The notes: a model not told the origin generated them from the sequence alone. Shown: positions 43,296-51,830, numbered from the stretch's first letter. The stretch: 64,000 nucleotides of DNA from RGIG4608 sp045631445 (GCA_045631445.1 JAZQUS010000067.1:1-64000); one strand, 5' to 3'. Made by a program: numbers and translations.

Positions 43296-43526
43296 ATGAC
43301 GTGGGAAATTGCAGTTGGAATGTTTGGAATTGTATCCGCATTTATTGCCGTTATGAACGTGGTTGTCAAAATCAATTCCACACTTTCAAAGCTTGAGAGC
43401 GCAGTTCTTCAGCTTAAAGAAACGATGGAGCGCCAATCGGATAAAAACGCACATTTTTACACGGAGCTTTCAGAGCACGAAAAGAGAATATCCGTGCTTG
43501 AAAGGGAGATGGGGACAAGACTGTGA
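43296..43526 (+). CDS. Small membrane/coiled-coil protein, holin-associated (XhlA-like)
   Basis: 76 aa. One N-terminal membrane helix (about residues 4-24, IAVGMFGIVSAFIAVMNVVV) is followed by a charged heptad-like helix (KLESAVLQLKETMERQ, HEKRISVLEREM). This layout resembles phage XhlA-type or holin-partner proteins. I use the ATG at 43296 with a GGAAAGGAT leader; the earlier ATG at 43248 overlaps a likely promoter. It overlaps the holin-like gene by 4 nt, so the two are translated together. No other phage genes are nearby. The assignment rests on architecture and context rather than on a strong motif. Confidence 0.6.
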   Translation: MTWEIAVGMFGIVSAFIAVMNVVVKINSTLSKLESAVLQLKETMERQSDKNAHFYTELSEHEKRISVLEREMGTRL

Positions 43527-43717
43527 ACGATTTCAAAAGAAAGCTTTCAAGCAGAAAATTTTGGGCGGCGCTTGGCGGTTTTGTTTGCGCTATGTGTGTT
43601 TTGTTCGGTATCGACGAAATGACAACCGAAAAGCTCCTTGCAGTTATCAGTTCAATGGGAGTCCTTGCGGTTTATATCTTCACCGAGGGCTATATTGACG
43701 CGCAAAATAAAAAATAA
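43523..43717 (+). CDS. Holin-like small membrane protein
   Basis: 64 aa, GTG start inside GTGA, overlapping the upstream stop. The pattern SRKFWAALGGFVCAMCVLFG, a short polar turn, then ISSMGVLAVYIFTEGYIDA is that of phage holins of Gram-positive hosts, whose second helix typically ends with a G/E-E-G-x-x-D-A phrase. Two membrane helices are predicted. In a phage it would open the membrane for a lysin; here no lysin gene lies next to it, so it may be a domesticated pair used in protein release or lysis. A terminator follows at once. Confidence 0.68.
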   Translation: MNDFKRKLSSRKFWAALGGFVCAMCVLFGIDEMTTEKLLAVISSMGVLAVYIFTEGYIDAQNKK

Positions 43718-43723
43718 TCCAAA

Positions 43724-43751
43724 AGAGAGCAAACTTCGGTTTGCTCTTTTT
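43724..43751 (+). terminator. Terminator after the holin-like gene
   Basis: AGAGCAAAC-TTCG-GTTTGCTCT followed by TTTT. Confidence 0.92.
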
Positions 43752-43755
43752 GGCT

Positions 43756-44205
43756 AAATTGAGATATATCGGGGAGAAGTTACAAAGTAAAAAAGGTCGC
43801 TTTTGAAAAAGCTCCGCAAAACTTTTTAATCGGTTTTTGAAAATAAATTTCGCGCAAATTGTTCCAACAAGTTGGAACTAATGATTTTTCTCGGTGTTGG
43901 CAGGCACCCTTCTTTCTTGCCTGACTTACGTCAGTCATTTGCTTTGCAAAATCGAAAGTGAAAAATCCAATTTGCTATTGCAAAGTGTAGCCATTTTGCT
44001 AACAAAACGGCTATGTGCAGTGTAGCAAGGCGCAGTTTCTCTGTTTTATCGAAAACGGAGAAACATTCGTGACGAGCGCGAAGAAGTGAGTCACGCGCGT
44101 TGCGCGAAATTTGTTTACCCTAATACGATTAAAAGTTTTTTGTGAGCTTTTTTTCAAAAAAGCGAAAATTTTTATCTTTGTAACTTCCCCGATAAATCAA
44201 AATTT
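43756..44205. repeat. 450-bp fold-back element with long imperfect terminal inverted repeats
   Basis: The left arm (43756-43859) aligns with the reverse complement of the right arm (44098-44205). Shared blocks are TATCGGGGA-AAGTTACAAAG, TCGCTTTT-GAAAAA-GCTC, ACTTTT-AATCG and AATTTCGCGCAA. The centre contains more hairpins, for example GTTCCAAC-AA-GTTGGAAC (43861-43878) and CTGAC-TTAC-GTCAG. No open reading frame is supported. It fills the gap before alr and has the look of a MITE or a large folded RNA/DNA repeat. Both ends resemble the ends of the element at 51611-51817. Confidence 0.72.
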
Positions 44206-44255
44206 GAATATTTGAAACCAAAGCCAAAAAAATCACATATATTTATTAATATATA

Positions 44256-44284
44256 TTGATTTTTATATTGAGGTGTGATAAAAT
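44256..44284 (+). promoter_or_regulatory. Predicted promoter of alr
   Basis: TTGATT (44256-44261), 17 nt, TAAAAT (44279-44284). The expected start, about 44291, lies after the ATG at 44288, supporting the later start codon for alr. Confidence 0.65.
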
Positions 44285-44317
44285 ATTATGGATAGTATTG
44301 TAAAGGAGGCAGCTGAT

Positions 44318-45529
44318 ATGAAGGACAAATATATTTCCAAAAGAAAACGCTTCTGGGCAGAGATTGACATTAATGCTGCCGAGAAGAATTTTAACCTGAT
44401 TAAGAGTAAATTGTGTGTGGGAACAAAGCTCTGTTGTGTGGTTAAAGCAAATGCTTACGGACACGGTGCGGTGTATCTTTCAAAGCTTTATGAAAATTTG
44501 GGCGCGGACTTTTTTGCTGTTTCTAACATTGAAGAAGCAATGCAGCTCCGCAATAACGGAATAAAAACTCCAATTCTTATTTTGGGCTATACACCCACGT
44601 CCTGCGCGTCAATTCTTGCAGAAAATAACATTTCGCAAAGCGTGTTTTCATATTCCTATGCGAAAGAACTTTCTGCATCCGCAAAGGCAGACGGAGTGAA
44701 CGTTAAAATACATATAAAGCTCGACTCCGGAATGGGAAGAATAGGTTTTGATTCTATCCACGATACCGACAAAACCGTTGAAACTATTGCCGACGTTTGC
44801 AATATGGAAGGCCTTCTTAGGGAGGGCATTTTCACCCACTTTGCACTTGCCGACGATGGTACTGATGGTGCGGAATTTACCCGCATTCAATACGAAAGAT
44901 TTACTGATATAACAAATAAACTTGCTTTCCAAAATATAGAATTCGAAATCAAGCATTGTGCCAATAGTGCTACAACCTTTGAATATCCCGAATATCATCT
45001 TGATATGGTGCGTGTGGGCATTGTCCTTTACGGAGTTGCTCCCTCAAACAAGGTGCGCGGATGCGAGGAACTTACTCCTGTTATGAGTTTGAAATCGGTC
45101 ATTTCAATGATAAAAGAAATAGAGCAGGGTGATACCGTAAGCTACGGTTGTACCTTCAAGGCGGAAAAGAAAACCAAGATAGCCACCGCTCCCGTTGGCT
45201 ATGCGGACGGATTTTGGCGCTCCAATGCCCAAAACGGTACGCAAATGCTCATTCGCGGTCAAAGAGTTAATATCGTTGGCAGGGTTTGTATGGATCAGCT
45301 TATGCTCGACGTTACCGATGTCAAGGGCGTTCGAGAGGGTGATTATATCACACTGATTGGCACCGATAAGAACGAAACCATAACAGCCGACGAGCTTGCA
45401 AAAAATAACGGCACTATCGGTTATGAAATGATTTGTGCCATCGGTGAGCGCGTTCCAAGATTTTATATCAAGGACCACGATATCGTTTTCGTTAAGGATA
45501 ACATTGTGTCCTATGAGATTGGAGAATAA
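44318..45529 (+). CDS. alr: Alanine racemase
   Basis: 403 aa. PLP enzyme converting L- to D-alanine for the cell wall. RFWAEIDINAAEKNF starts the barrel, VVKANAYGHGAVYLS holds the PLP lysine, HIKLDSGMGRIGF is the conserved Arg/Met region, ANSATTFEYPEYHLDMVRVGIVLYG binds the cofactor phosphate, and VSYGCTF with ATAPVGYADGFWR contains the catalytic Tyr of the second subunit side. The end shows VCMDQLMLDVTDV. Start ATG 44318 follows AAGGAGG by 9 nt. Two CPBP protease genes come next, beginning 2 nt after the stop codon. Confidence 0.95.
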   Translation: MKDKYISKRKRFWAEIDINAAEKNFNLIKSKLCVGTKLCCVVKANAYGHGAVYLSKLYENLGADFFAVSNIEEAMQLRNNGIKTPILILGYTPTSCASILAENNISQSVFSYSYAKELSASAKADGVNVKIHIKLDSGMGRIGFDSIHDTDKTVETIADVCNMEGLLREGIFTHFALADDGTDGAEFTRIQYERFTDITNKLAFQNIEFEIKHCANSATTFEYPEYHLDMVRVGIVLYGVAPSNKVRGCEELTPVMSLKSVISMIKEIEQGDTVSYGCTFKAEKKTKIATAPVGYADGFWRSNAQNGTQMLIRGQRVNIVGRVCMDQLMLDVTDVKGVREGDYITLIGTDKNETITADELAKNNGTIGYEMICAIGERVPRFYIKDHDIVFVKDNIVSYEIGE

Positions 45530-45531
45530 TT

Positions 45532-46596
45532 ATGATTAAACAAAGTAAAGCAAAATATACTTCTTTGATGAATAGAATAGCAATTATGTTACTCGTTAGC
45601 TGCTTGCTCATATATTTTTGTGGTAGAGTTCTTAATTTCACACGAGCGTTGATAATTATGGCGGAAGGATATGGTATTATAGCTGACGTAATATTCCTAT
45701 TGCTCGGATGTTTTTTGAATTTTTTGGTTATTTATTTTGTTCCCGTGAAGATTTTTAAATACTTTCAGGGCAATTCATTTAAAGAAAAAAATATGCCTGT
45801 TGAGAAGAAAATTATTAGTGACAATATGATTGCCCCAATCTTTTTGTTGGGACTTACCTTGACTTATGTAGGGTATTTTGTTAATGCTATCGCAGTGAAT
45901 TCATTAACGGATTACATAGGTATGGGCGATGATTATCTTTTCCTCAGTGGAATGAAATATGGATATCAGATTATTATTTATTTGATTAGTCTTGCTGTAA
46001 TTCCCGCAGTTTTTGAAGAGCTTGTATTTAGAAAAACACTTTGCGATGCTTTATCACCATACGGTCCTAAAACTGCAATTATTGTAACTGCGATTTTGTT
46101 TTCTCTTATGCACACGAATTTTTCAAGAATCTTGCATACCTTTATTGGCGGAATATTTTGTGCTTGGCTCTATGTTGGTACTAAAAACATAAAATGGTCG
46201 ATGCTTTTGCACTTTCTTAATAACTTGTTTGCTGGCGTTGAAACTGTAATTGCATATAGAATTTCAACCGAAGCGGCTAGTAAGATTATGGCGATTAGAT
46301 TATTAGTGTCTATTATTATATCTATCATCTGCTTTATAAAATTAAGAAAAGCAAGACAAACACAGTGCTCCTTAGAGGTTAGAGAAGCGCGTGAACGTGA
46401 CGAATATGAAGTATACATTGAGAGAAAAAGAAAATATGCAAATCATATAGAAATGCTTCCCGGTGAAAATGGAGAAGAGGTGCTTTCACTTTCAAAGCAA
46501 GATAAAATCAAGGGATTTTTCTCGCCTTTGATGATTGTTTTCGTTGTTGCGGTCATTATACAAATGTACTATTATCTTACGTTTTTGTTAGTGTAA
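45532..46596 (+). CDS. CPBP family intramembrane metalloprotease (first of two)
   Basis: 354 aa with about eight membrane helices. The CPBP/Abi (PF02517) catalytic core is present: VIPAVFEELVFRKTLCDAL has the E-E-x3-R motif, SLMHTNFSRILHTFIGGIF the first His helix, and MLLHFLNNLFAG the second His/Asn motif. These proteases relate to CAAX-type prenyl proteases and, in bacteria, to peptide processing and self-immunity. A cytoplasmic, charged segment (EVREARERDEYEVYIERKRK) precedes a last C-terminal helix, and both are also seen in the paralogue that follows. No bacteriocin gene is visible nearby, so the target is unknown. Confidence 0.86.
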   Translation: MIKQSKAKYTSLMNRIAIMLLVSCLLIYFCGRVLNFTRALIIMAEGYGIIADVIFLLLGCFLNFLVIYFVPVKIFKYFQGNSFKEKNMPVEKKIISDNMIAPIFLLGLTLTYVGYFVNAIAVNSLTDYIGMGDDYLFLSGMKYGYQIIIYLISLAVIPAVFEELVFRKTLCDALSPYGPKTAIIVTAILFSLMHTNFSRILHTFIGGIFCAWLYVGTKNIKWSMLLHFLNNLFAGVETVIAYRISTEAASKIMAIRLLVSIIISIICFIKLRKARQTQCSLEVREARERDEYEVYIERKRKYANHIEMLPGENGEEVLSLSKQDKIKGFFSPLMIVFVVAVIIQMYYYLTFLLV

Positions 46597-46597
46597 T

Positions 46598-47572
46598 ATG
46601 GCAAAGCAAAATAAAGAAATTTACGTTTCTCTTATAAATCGCATTGCATTTGTGTTACTCGTTAACCAAGGATTACTTTTGTTATTTTCAAAGGCATTGA
46701 ATACCTTGAAAGACACACACAATATGGCATATCTTCTGCTTGAATGTGTAGTTTACTTTTTATCTTTTATCTTACCCGTGGTTTTATTCAACAAAATGAA
46801 TAAATATTCACAAAGAGAAATCTACGAACCCCAAAATAGCGACAAAAAAACGCCCCTATACGTTGCGATTTTGTTTGGTATGGGACTTGTGTTCATATAT
46901 TGTTCATCATTCATTAATTATTTTTTGGTCAATTTGGTAACAGATTATTCAGAATTTTCAAGTGAAATGTTGTGGTTTGTGGAGTTAAAGTCCCCCTATC
47001 AAATAGTAATTTACTTTATTTCTTATGCAATAATTCCCGCGCTTGTTGAGGAAATTTTATTTAGAGGTACGGTTTGCCGTTCACTTACCGTTTATGGAAA
47101 ATGCACAGCCGTTGTAATAAGCGCGACTCTTTTTGCACTTATGCACACCAATATTGAGCAGATGCTCTATACCTTCGTGGCAGGACTTTTCTTTGGATTA
47201 CTATATGTTGAAACAAAAAGCGTTTTAGTTCCGATTTTACTTCATTTTGTTAATAATTCCATATCGGTTGTGGGTGAAATTTTATATCAAAATTGCTCGC
47301 CAATCGTTTATGAAGCCTATATTTCAATAACCGATATCCTAACTTTTCTTGTCGGATTGCTTTCGTTAATAGGTTTTCTTTGGTATGTTAAAAAGAACAA
47401 AATTACCTTTAAAAAGGAAATCGAAATGAAGCCCGATGAGAACGGAAACAAGGTGCTTCCTTTAAGCGTTAGCGAACGAATTTCAGGATTTTTCTCGATT
47501 GGAATGTCGATTTTTGTTGTTTACTGTATAGCAATTATGTCTTATTACGTTTATTTGAGTGTGATTTTATGA
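46598..47572 (+). CDS. CPBP family intramembrane metalloprotease (second of two)
   Basis: 324 aa, a paralogue of the preceding protein and 1 nt behind it. Core motifs are IIPALVEEILFRGTVCRSL (E-E-x3-R), FALMHTNIEQMLYTFVAGLFFGLLYV (His helix) and ILLHFVNNSISV. Both share an N-terminal SLxNRIAxxLLV phrase, a MKPDENGNKVLPLS-like or ML-PGENGEEVLSLS segment near the end, and a final helix, so they arose by tandem duplication. The stop overlaps the tadA start (ATGA), giving translational coupling to a tRNA editing enzyme, probably without a functional link. Confidence 0.86.
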   Translation: MAKQNKEIYVSLINRIAFVLLVNQGLLLLFSKALNTLKDTHNMAYLLLECVVYFLSFILPVVLFNKMNKYSQREIYEPQNSDKKTPLYVAILFGMGLVFIYCSSFINYFLVNLVTDYSEFSSEMLWFVELKSPYQIVIYFISYAIIPALVEEILFRGTVCRSLTVYGKCTAVVISATLFALMHTNIEQMLYTFVAGLFFGLLYVETKSVLVPILLHFVNNSISVVGEILYQNCSPIVYEAYISITDILTFLVGLLSLIGFLWYVKKNKITFKKEIEMKPDENGNKVLPLSVSERISGFFSIGMSIFVVYCIAIMSYYVYLSVIL

Positions 47573-48024
47573 AAGAAAAATTTATGTTAAAAGCCCTTGA
47601 AAACGCTAAGATTGCCTATCAAAATGGGGATGTTCCCGTTGGGGCGGTTGTAGTTAGAGATGGTGAAATTATAGCGGAAGCGTATAACGAGAGGGAGCTT
47701 ACGGGCAGAGCAACGGCGCATGCAGAGATTCTTGCCATTGAGCGCGCCTCCCAAAAGCTTGGTAGATGGAGACTTTCCGACTGCGAGATGTATGTTACCC
47801 TTGAGCCATGCTCAATGTGTGCGGGAGCGATTTTGAATGCTCGCATTGGCAAGGTTACTTTTGCCTTGCGAGATTTACGCTCTGGCGCGCTTGGTAGCAT
47901 CTTGGACTTGAATGCCTATCCGCTTTTATATAAGGTTGCAACTGAGGAAGGACCGTTTGCCGATGAAAGTCGCGAGCTTCTTTCAAGCTTTTTCAAGGAG
48001 AGAAGGGCAAAGAAGGAAAAATAG
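47569..48024 (+). CDS. tadA: tRNA-specific adenosine deaminase
   Basis: 151 aa, normal length. Deaminates adenosine 34 of tRNA-Arg(ACG) to inosine. The zinc site is TAHAEILAIERAS (His and the proton-shuttling Glu) with LEPCSMCAGAILNARIGKVTF (two Cys). The N-terminal VPVGAVVVRDGEIIAEAYN and the C-terminal DLRSGALGSILDLN match TadA rather than cytidine deaminases. Overlaps the upstream protease gene by 4 nt and is followed by a strong terminator. Confidence 0.95.
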   Translation: MKEKFMLKALENAKIAYQNGDVPVGAVVVRDGEIIAEAYNERELTGRATAHAEILAIERASQKLGRWRLSDCEMYVTLEPCSMCAGAILNARIGKVTFALRDLRSGALGSILDLNAYPLLYKVATEEGPFADESRELLSSFFKERRAKKEK

Positions 48025-48028
48025 AAAA

Positions 48029-48072
48029 ACAAAACGGTCTGATTCACATTAAAGTATCAGACCGTTTTGTTT
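48029..48072. terminator. Terminator between tadA and acpP
   Basis: ACAAAACGGTCTGAT paired with ATCAGACCGTTTTGT, 11-nt loop, T-run on both strands; serves the convergent genes. Confidence 0.9.
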
Positions 48073-48088
48073 AAATATTTAGTTTTGA

Positions 48089-48310
48089 TTAAAGTGTTTC
48101 AAGATAGTTAACAACGTCACGAATTGTAACGAACTGACCGATATTTTCGTCATCGATTTCGATATCGAATTTGTCTTCGCAAATCATAACGAGGTCAGCA
48201 AGCTCAATAGAGTTAATACCAAGGTCATTGGTAAGTTCAGCATCAAGAGTAATGAGGCTTTCCTCAACTCCGAGCTCTTCCATAAGAATCTGTTTTACTT
48301 TTTCAAACAT
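48089..48310 (-). CDS. acpP: Acyl carrier protein
   Basis: 73 aa. Carries growing acyl chains on a phosphopantetheine arm. The modification site is DLGINSIELADLVM, the Ser being at the start of helix II in a DS-L-type context (here NSIEL). Acidic helices and the final VRDVVNYLE-like ending match the family. Start ATG 48310 follows AAGGAG by 8 nt, with a consensus promoter further upstream. It stands alone, without fatty-acid synthesis genes beside it, so it could be the housekeeping ACP or one for a special pathway. NS instead of DS at the site is a small deviation. The PPTase at 1634 is a possible activator. Confidence 0.88.
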   Translation of the reverse strand: MFEKVKQILMEELGVEESLITLDAELTNDLGINSIELADLVMICEDKFDIEIDDENIGQFVTIRDVVNYLETL

Positions 48311-48398
48311 AATAATCTCCTTAAATTCTGTGTCATAATCGAGTTGTGAGCTTAAATATTTATGCAAAAATATGCATTTTGCAAGCTCTTACTCACTC

Positions 48399-48427
48399 AT
48401 TATACATAGTTTTATTGCTTTTGTCAA
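48399..48427 (-). promoter_or_regulatory. Consensus promoter of acpP
   Basis: Minus strand TTGACA (48422-48427), 17 nt, TATAAT (48399-48404). The leader of about 80 nt contains the repeat TGCAAAA...TTTTTGCA (48361-48382). Confidence 0.85.
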
Positions 48428-48471
48428 CAATTTATTTAAAAAATTTTTCAGGATTTTTTCAGGAGAGAAAA

Positions 48472-50757
48472 ATGTTATTGTTTTCCAAACGATATTTTGT
48501 GTGGTTTTCCTTGATTTTTCTTGCTTTTTCGGGGATTTCCTTTGATTTTAAAAATTTAATATTTTTATTCATATTTTTGTTTTTTCTTGCGTTAATTGTT
48601 GCAGTTTTGCGAAAAAATGGGAAAATGACGCAAAATCTTAATGTGATTGCACTTGGTTTGCTTGTTTCGGCACTTCTTGGTGCTTTTGGCTCAAGCGCTT
48701 TGATGATTTCAAACAATCAAAGAATAAAAGATTTTAGCGGTGAGCATTATTTAGAGGGATATGTACTTGATGTGACCTCATGTGAGGAATATGCAAGTGA
48801 ATATGTATTAAGAGTGGAAAATATTGATGGTGAAAATAAAAAAATAGACTTAATTCTTGTTGCCGAATATAATCCCGAGCTTGAGCGCGGTGATTTTATT
48901 GCATTTGAGGGTGAAATTATAAAAACCGAAAGCTATCGTAAAGCTATTTATTTGAGAAATAATAATAAATACGATTATCCTTTAGCTTGTGTTATAAAAT
49001 CAAATCAGGAAATCGAATTTTTGGAAAAGGAATTTCGTTTTCCGCTTGTTTTTTCAAATTTAAATTCAAGATTATCTGCTACTCTAAAGGCAACTCTTGG
49101 TACGAAAAACGGATCACTTGCAAGTGCGCTTTTGCTCGGTAACCGTGATTTGCTCTCGGACAGTACGCTCCGCGATTTTAAACGCGCGGGGGTATATCAT
49201 CTTTTGGCTCTTAGTGGTTTACACGTTGCGATTTTAATTGGTGTTTTAGAGTGGATTTTGAAGAAATTTTTTGTTCCCGTAAAATTCAGAATAATTTTAC
49301 TCGGCTCAATTTCACTATTTTATATTACTTTAACTGGCTTTGCACTTTCTGCTTGCCGATCGATGCTAATGCTTTGGGTGATGTATTTATCCTTGCTTTT
49401 GCAAAGAAAACGCGATGTTTTAACATCACTTTTTGTAGCGGTAACGGCAATTGTTTTGTTAAAGCCGAGCGCGGTTCTTGATGTTGGACTTCAGCTTTCG
49501 TTTCTTTCAACATTCGGTGTTATTTCTTCAACCGTAATTTGCCAAAAGCTCAAGCTTTTGGGATTGAAATTCGATAAAGATTTTGTTGGATTTATAAAAT
49601 CAATATTATATAAATGTTTAATAATTTGTATATCGTCACTTTGTGTATTTATTTGCACGTTGCCTGTGGTTATGATATGCTTTGGTGAGGTTTCGCTTGC
49701 CACATTTGTGAGCAATCTTTTTATAGGTATTGTGTGCGAAATATTTATGATACTTGCGCTTTTGACACTTGTATTTGCGAGAGTGATTTTCATATATCCA
49801 ATATTTAGCTTTCTTGCAGGACTTTTGGGAAATACGATGGCATTTATAGTGTCACTTATTGCCGATGCTAAGAACGTTATGCTCTCGCTTAATTATCCCG
49901 GAGCGCAAGCTTTGGTGTGGGGACTTTTTATCGCATTTATCATTATGCTTGTGATTAGACTTGGCAGAAAATGGACGATATTTGTTCCGAGTGCGATTTT
50001 TGGAATTTTGATGTGTGTTAGTATTTTGCTTTATAATGTGGCGCGTGCCGATTTCGTTCGTGCGGAGTATTATTTAGGTGACGGTATAGTGATTTCCTCA
50101 AGCGATGGTGTTTATATCTGCGATATGTCCGATGGCTCTTTTGGTAATCTCTATGAGGGCGTTGTTTTAGCAAAGGAAAATTGCTTCACTGAGATTGATG
50201 GAGTTATTCTTACTCACTATCATTCAGAGCATATTGTTTCTCTTAAACGGTTTGCAAGAGAATTGAAGCTTCGCGCGGTTTTTCTTCCGATGCCTCAAAA
50301 CGATAAAGAGGATTTGAACATGCGAAGCATTGTTCGAGTTCTTTCGGGGGAGGGAGTTAATGCGTACATTTATAATTCAAATGAGAAATTGAATATTCTT
50401 TCGGGTGAGCTTGTTCTGAGCAACAGGGCTTATACCGAAAATTATGCACACCCGAGCTATGCTTTGAGTTATAAAAATGGAGAGAGAAGAGTAACCTACA
50501 TTGGTAAGCCATATTTTAATACTTATCTTGAGGAATCTTGTGAATTCTTTGAATATATTAACGAGAGTAATTATTTGATTATTGGCGCAGATGGACGAAA
50601 AATCACGGAGAATTATGAAATATTCACATATCTTAAGGATGAGTGCGAAGTTTCCTTTTCAGAGGTAGAAGCATTTCTTTTATCCGACTATGAGGATTAT
50701 ATGAATTGGATGGAAATATATTTTAACGTAGATTACAAAATATATGATTTAAAATAG
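48472..50757 (+). CDS. comEC: ComEC/Rec2 DNA-uptake channel protein
   Basis: 761 aa, the usual length. Three parts are seen: an N-terminal membrane and OB-fold-like region (HYLEGYVLDVTSCEEYASEYVLRVE); the Competence channel domain with GNRDLLSDSTLRDFKRAGVYHLLALSGLHVAIL and LTGFALSACRSMLMLWVM; and a C-terminal metallo-beta-lactamase-like domain (residues about 530-760). In the last, the metal loop reads THYHSEH instead of the usual HxDxDH, and the later Gly-Asp is IGKPYF, so the nuclease-like activity may be lost. It probably forms the path for single-stranded DNA in transformation. DprA is in the same window. Start ATG 48472 follows CAGGAGAG; the longer frame overlaps acpP's promoter. Confidence 0.92.
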   Translation: MLLFSKRYFVWFSLIFLAFSGISFDFKNLIFLFIFLFFLALIVAVLRKNGKMTQNLNVIALGLLVSALLGAFGSSALMISNNQRIKDFSGEHYLEGYVLDVTSCEEYASEYVLRVENIDGENKKIDLILVAEYNPELERGDFIAFEGEIIKTESYRKAIYLRNNNKYDYPLACVIKSNQEIEFLEKEFRFPLVFSNLNSRLSATLKATLGTKNGSLASALLLGNRDLLSDSTLRDFKRAGVYHLLALSGLHVAILIGVLEWILKKFFVPVKFRIILLGSISLFYITLTGFALSACRSMLMLWVMYLSLLLQRKRDVLTSLFVAVTAIVLLKPSAVLDVGLQLSFLSTFGVISSTVICQKLKLLGLKFDKDFVGFIKSILYKCLIICISSLCVFICTLPVVMICFGEVSLATFVSNLFIGIVCEIFMILALLTLVFARVIFIYPIFSFLAGLLGNTMAFIVSLIADAKNVMLSLNYPGAQALVWGLFIAFIIMLVIRLGRKWTIFVPSAIFGILMCVSILLYNVARADFVRAEYYLGDGIVISSSDGVYICDMSDGSFGNLYEGVVLAKENCFTEIDGVILTHYHSEHIVSLKRFARELKLRAVFLPMPQNDKEDLNMRSIVRVLSGEGVNAYIYNSNEKLNILSGELVLSNRAYTENYAHPSYALSYKNGERRVTYIGKPYFNTYLEESCEFFEYINESNYLIIGADGRKITENYEIFTYLKDECEVSFSEVEAFLLSDYEDYMNWMEIYFNVDYKIYDLK

Positions 50758-50777
50758 AAGAAAAATGTAAAATCCTA

Positions 50778-50806
50778 TTGAAAAAAGTAAAGATTTGTGA
50801 TATTAT
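50778..50806 (+). promoter_or_regulatory. Predicted promoter of the two-helix membrane protein gene
   Basis: TTGAAA (50778-50783), 17 nt, TATTAT (50801-50806). Confidence 0.65.
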
Positions 50807-50848
50807 ATACTTTGTTATTTAATTGATATTGTGGAGATGTATTGTATT

Positions 50849-51544
50849 ATGAAAACAGATAAAATATTAAATGTTCTTTTGTGGTCGGTTTCGGGTGTTT
50901 CCATCGTGCTTGTTGTACTTTCAACTATATTTGCATTTAGAACTACCACTCCATTAACCAGAGTGATTCTTATTTTGGTTGCAATTTTGTTCCTTGTTCT
51001 TGCGGGGCTTGTCGCATACCTTGCTTATATGGATACCTTTAAGGTTACTCCAAGTCAATATGGTTCAAGCAAAAAGCCGCTTAACTATTTCCTTAATGCA
51101 AACGGAAAGAGAAACGGAATCGCGCTCGATGATCTTACTTTCGATGTTATCGATAAGCAGATGAACCATTTCATTATTGATGCATTCGGTTCACCTATTG
51201 CACTTTGGAAGAATAATGTTTTCTCAGGTGAGCAGGAGGTTTTTGGTAAGGAAGGTGCTTTCAAGGTGCTTCTTGCTTACAAGATGATTTCTGACCTTCA
51301 GGTTCAGCATAGTAAAAAGGTTTGGAAGATGTTTTTTGAGCTTCCCGACGTTGATTTTGCAGATATCCAGGAATGCTTGGTAAGAAACGGTGACGATGAG
51401 CTTGCGAAAACACTCAATATGTACCGTTTGACAGGTGAAAGTTGTGTTGGACAAGCGGCTGCATTCCTTGATGAAAACGCAAACTACATTCAACGTAGAA
51501 TGCTTAACTACGTTACAAGAAAAATTCATAATTTTGATATGTAA
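50849..51544 (+). CDS. Two-helix membrane protein with a cytoplasmic domain, unknown
   Basis: 231 aa. Two hydrophobic helices (about residues 5-26 and 36-60) anchor a soluble domain of about 170 residues. That part has phrases such as YFLNANGKRNGIALDDLTFDVIDKQMNHFI, DSPIALW-like GSPIALWKN and SCVGQAAAFLDENANYIQRRMLNYV, but I recognise no family or catalytic motif. Its own promoter and terminator make it a single-gene unit. The start is ambiguous between ATG 50849 (GGAG 12 nt upstream) and ATG 50837; the former is kept. Codon use is like its neighbours, so it looks native rather than acquired. Confidence 0.62.
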   Translation: MKTDKILNVLLWSVSGVSIVLVVLSTIFAFRTTTPLTRVILILVAILFLVLAGLVAYLAYMDTFKVTPSQYGSSKKPLNYFLNANGKRNGIALDDLTFDVIDKQMNHFIIDAFGSPIALWKNNVFSGEQEVFGKEGAFKVLLAYKMISDLQVQHSKKVWKMFFELPDVDFADIQECLVRNGDDELAKTLNMYRLTGESCVGQAAAFLDENANYIQRRMLNYVTRKIHNFDM

Positions 51545-51552
51545 AAATACGC

Positions 51553-51588
51553 AGAGCAGGGTGAAATTACCTTGCTCTACATTTTTAT
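51553..51588 (+). terminator. Terminator after the two-helix membrane protein gene
   Basis: AGAGCAGGGT-GAAATT-ACCTTGCTCT (one G-U pair) followed by ACATTTTTATG. Confidence 0.75.
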
Positions 51589-51610
51589 GTGCTATTGAAA
51601 TTTTCTCTAT

Positions 51611-51817
51611 AAATTGGGATTTATCGGGATGTTGATATTTGTTGGTGGCGGGACGTCGAGGTCGCCGACCCCTACGGGTTTGTGCTGATTTTATTGGGAT
51701 TGCCGCGAAGCTGATTAAAGCTTTTTTGGTGTCAGGGGTTCCCCGAAGCGAGTAAGCGTAGCTTTGGGGGTTCACGGGGCTTTTTTCTCGAAAAAAGTGA
51801 CCGATAAATCAAAATTT
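51611..51817. repeat. Short intergenic element with the same ends as the 450-bp fold-back element
   Basis: The left end AAATTGGGATTTATCGGG (51611-51628) and the right end CCGATAAATCAAAATTT (51801-51817) are inverted. The right end is identical to 44189-44205. The interior is more GC-rich, has CTTTTTTCTCGAAAAAAG and GGGGTTCCCCG palindromes, and includes GGGTTTGTGCTGATTT, found also at 38792-38807. No gene is supported. Confidence 0.65.
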
Positions 51818-51830
51818 ATTAACAAACAGG

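Noticed and set aside
43296..43717. Prophage
   Set aside because: Only two small holin-like genes; no integrase, capsid, tail or lysin genes within the window.
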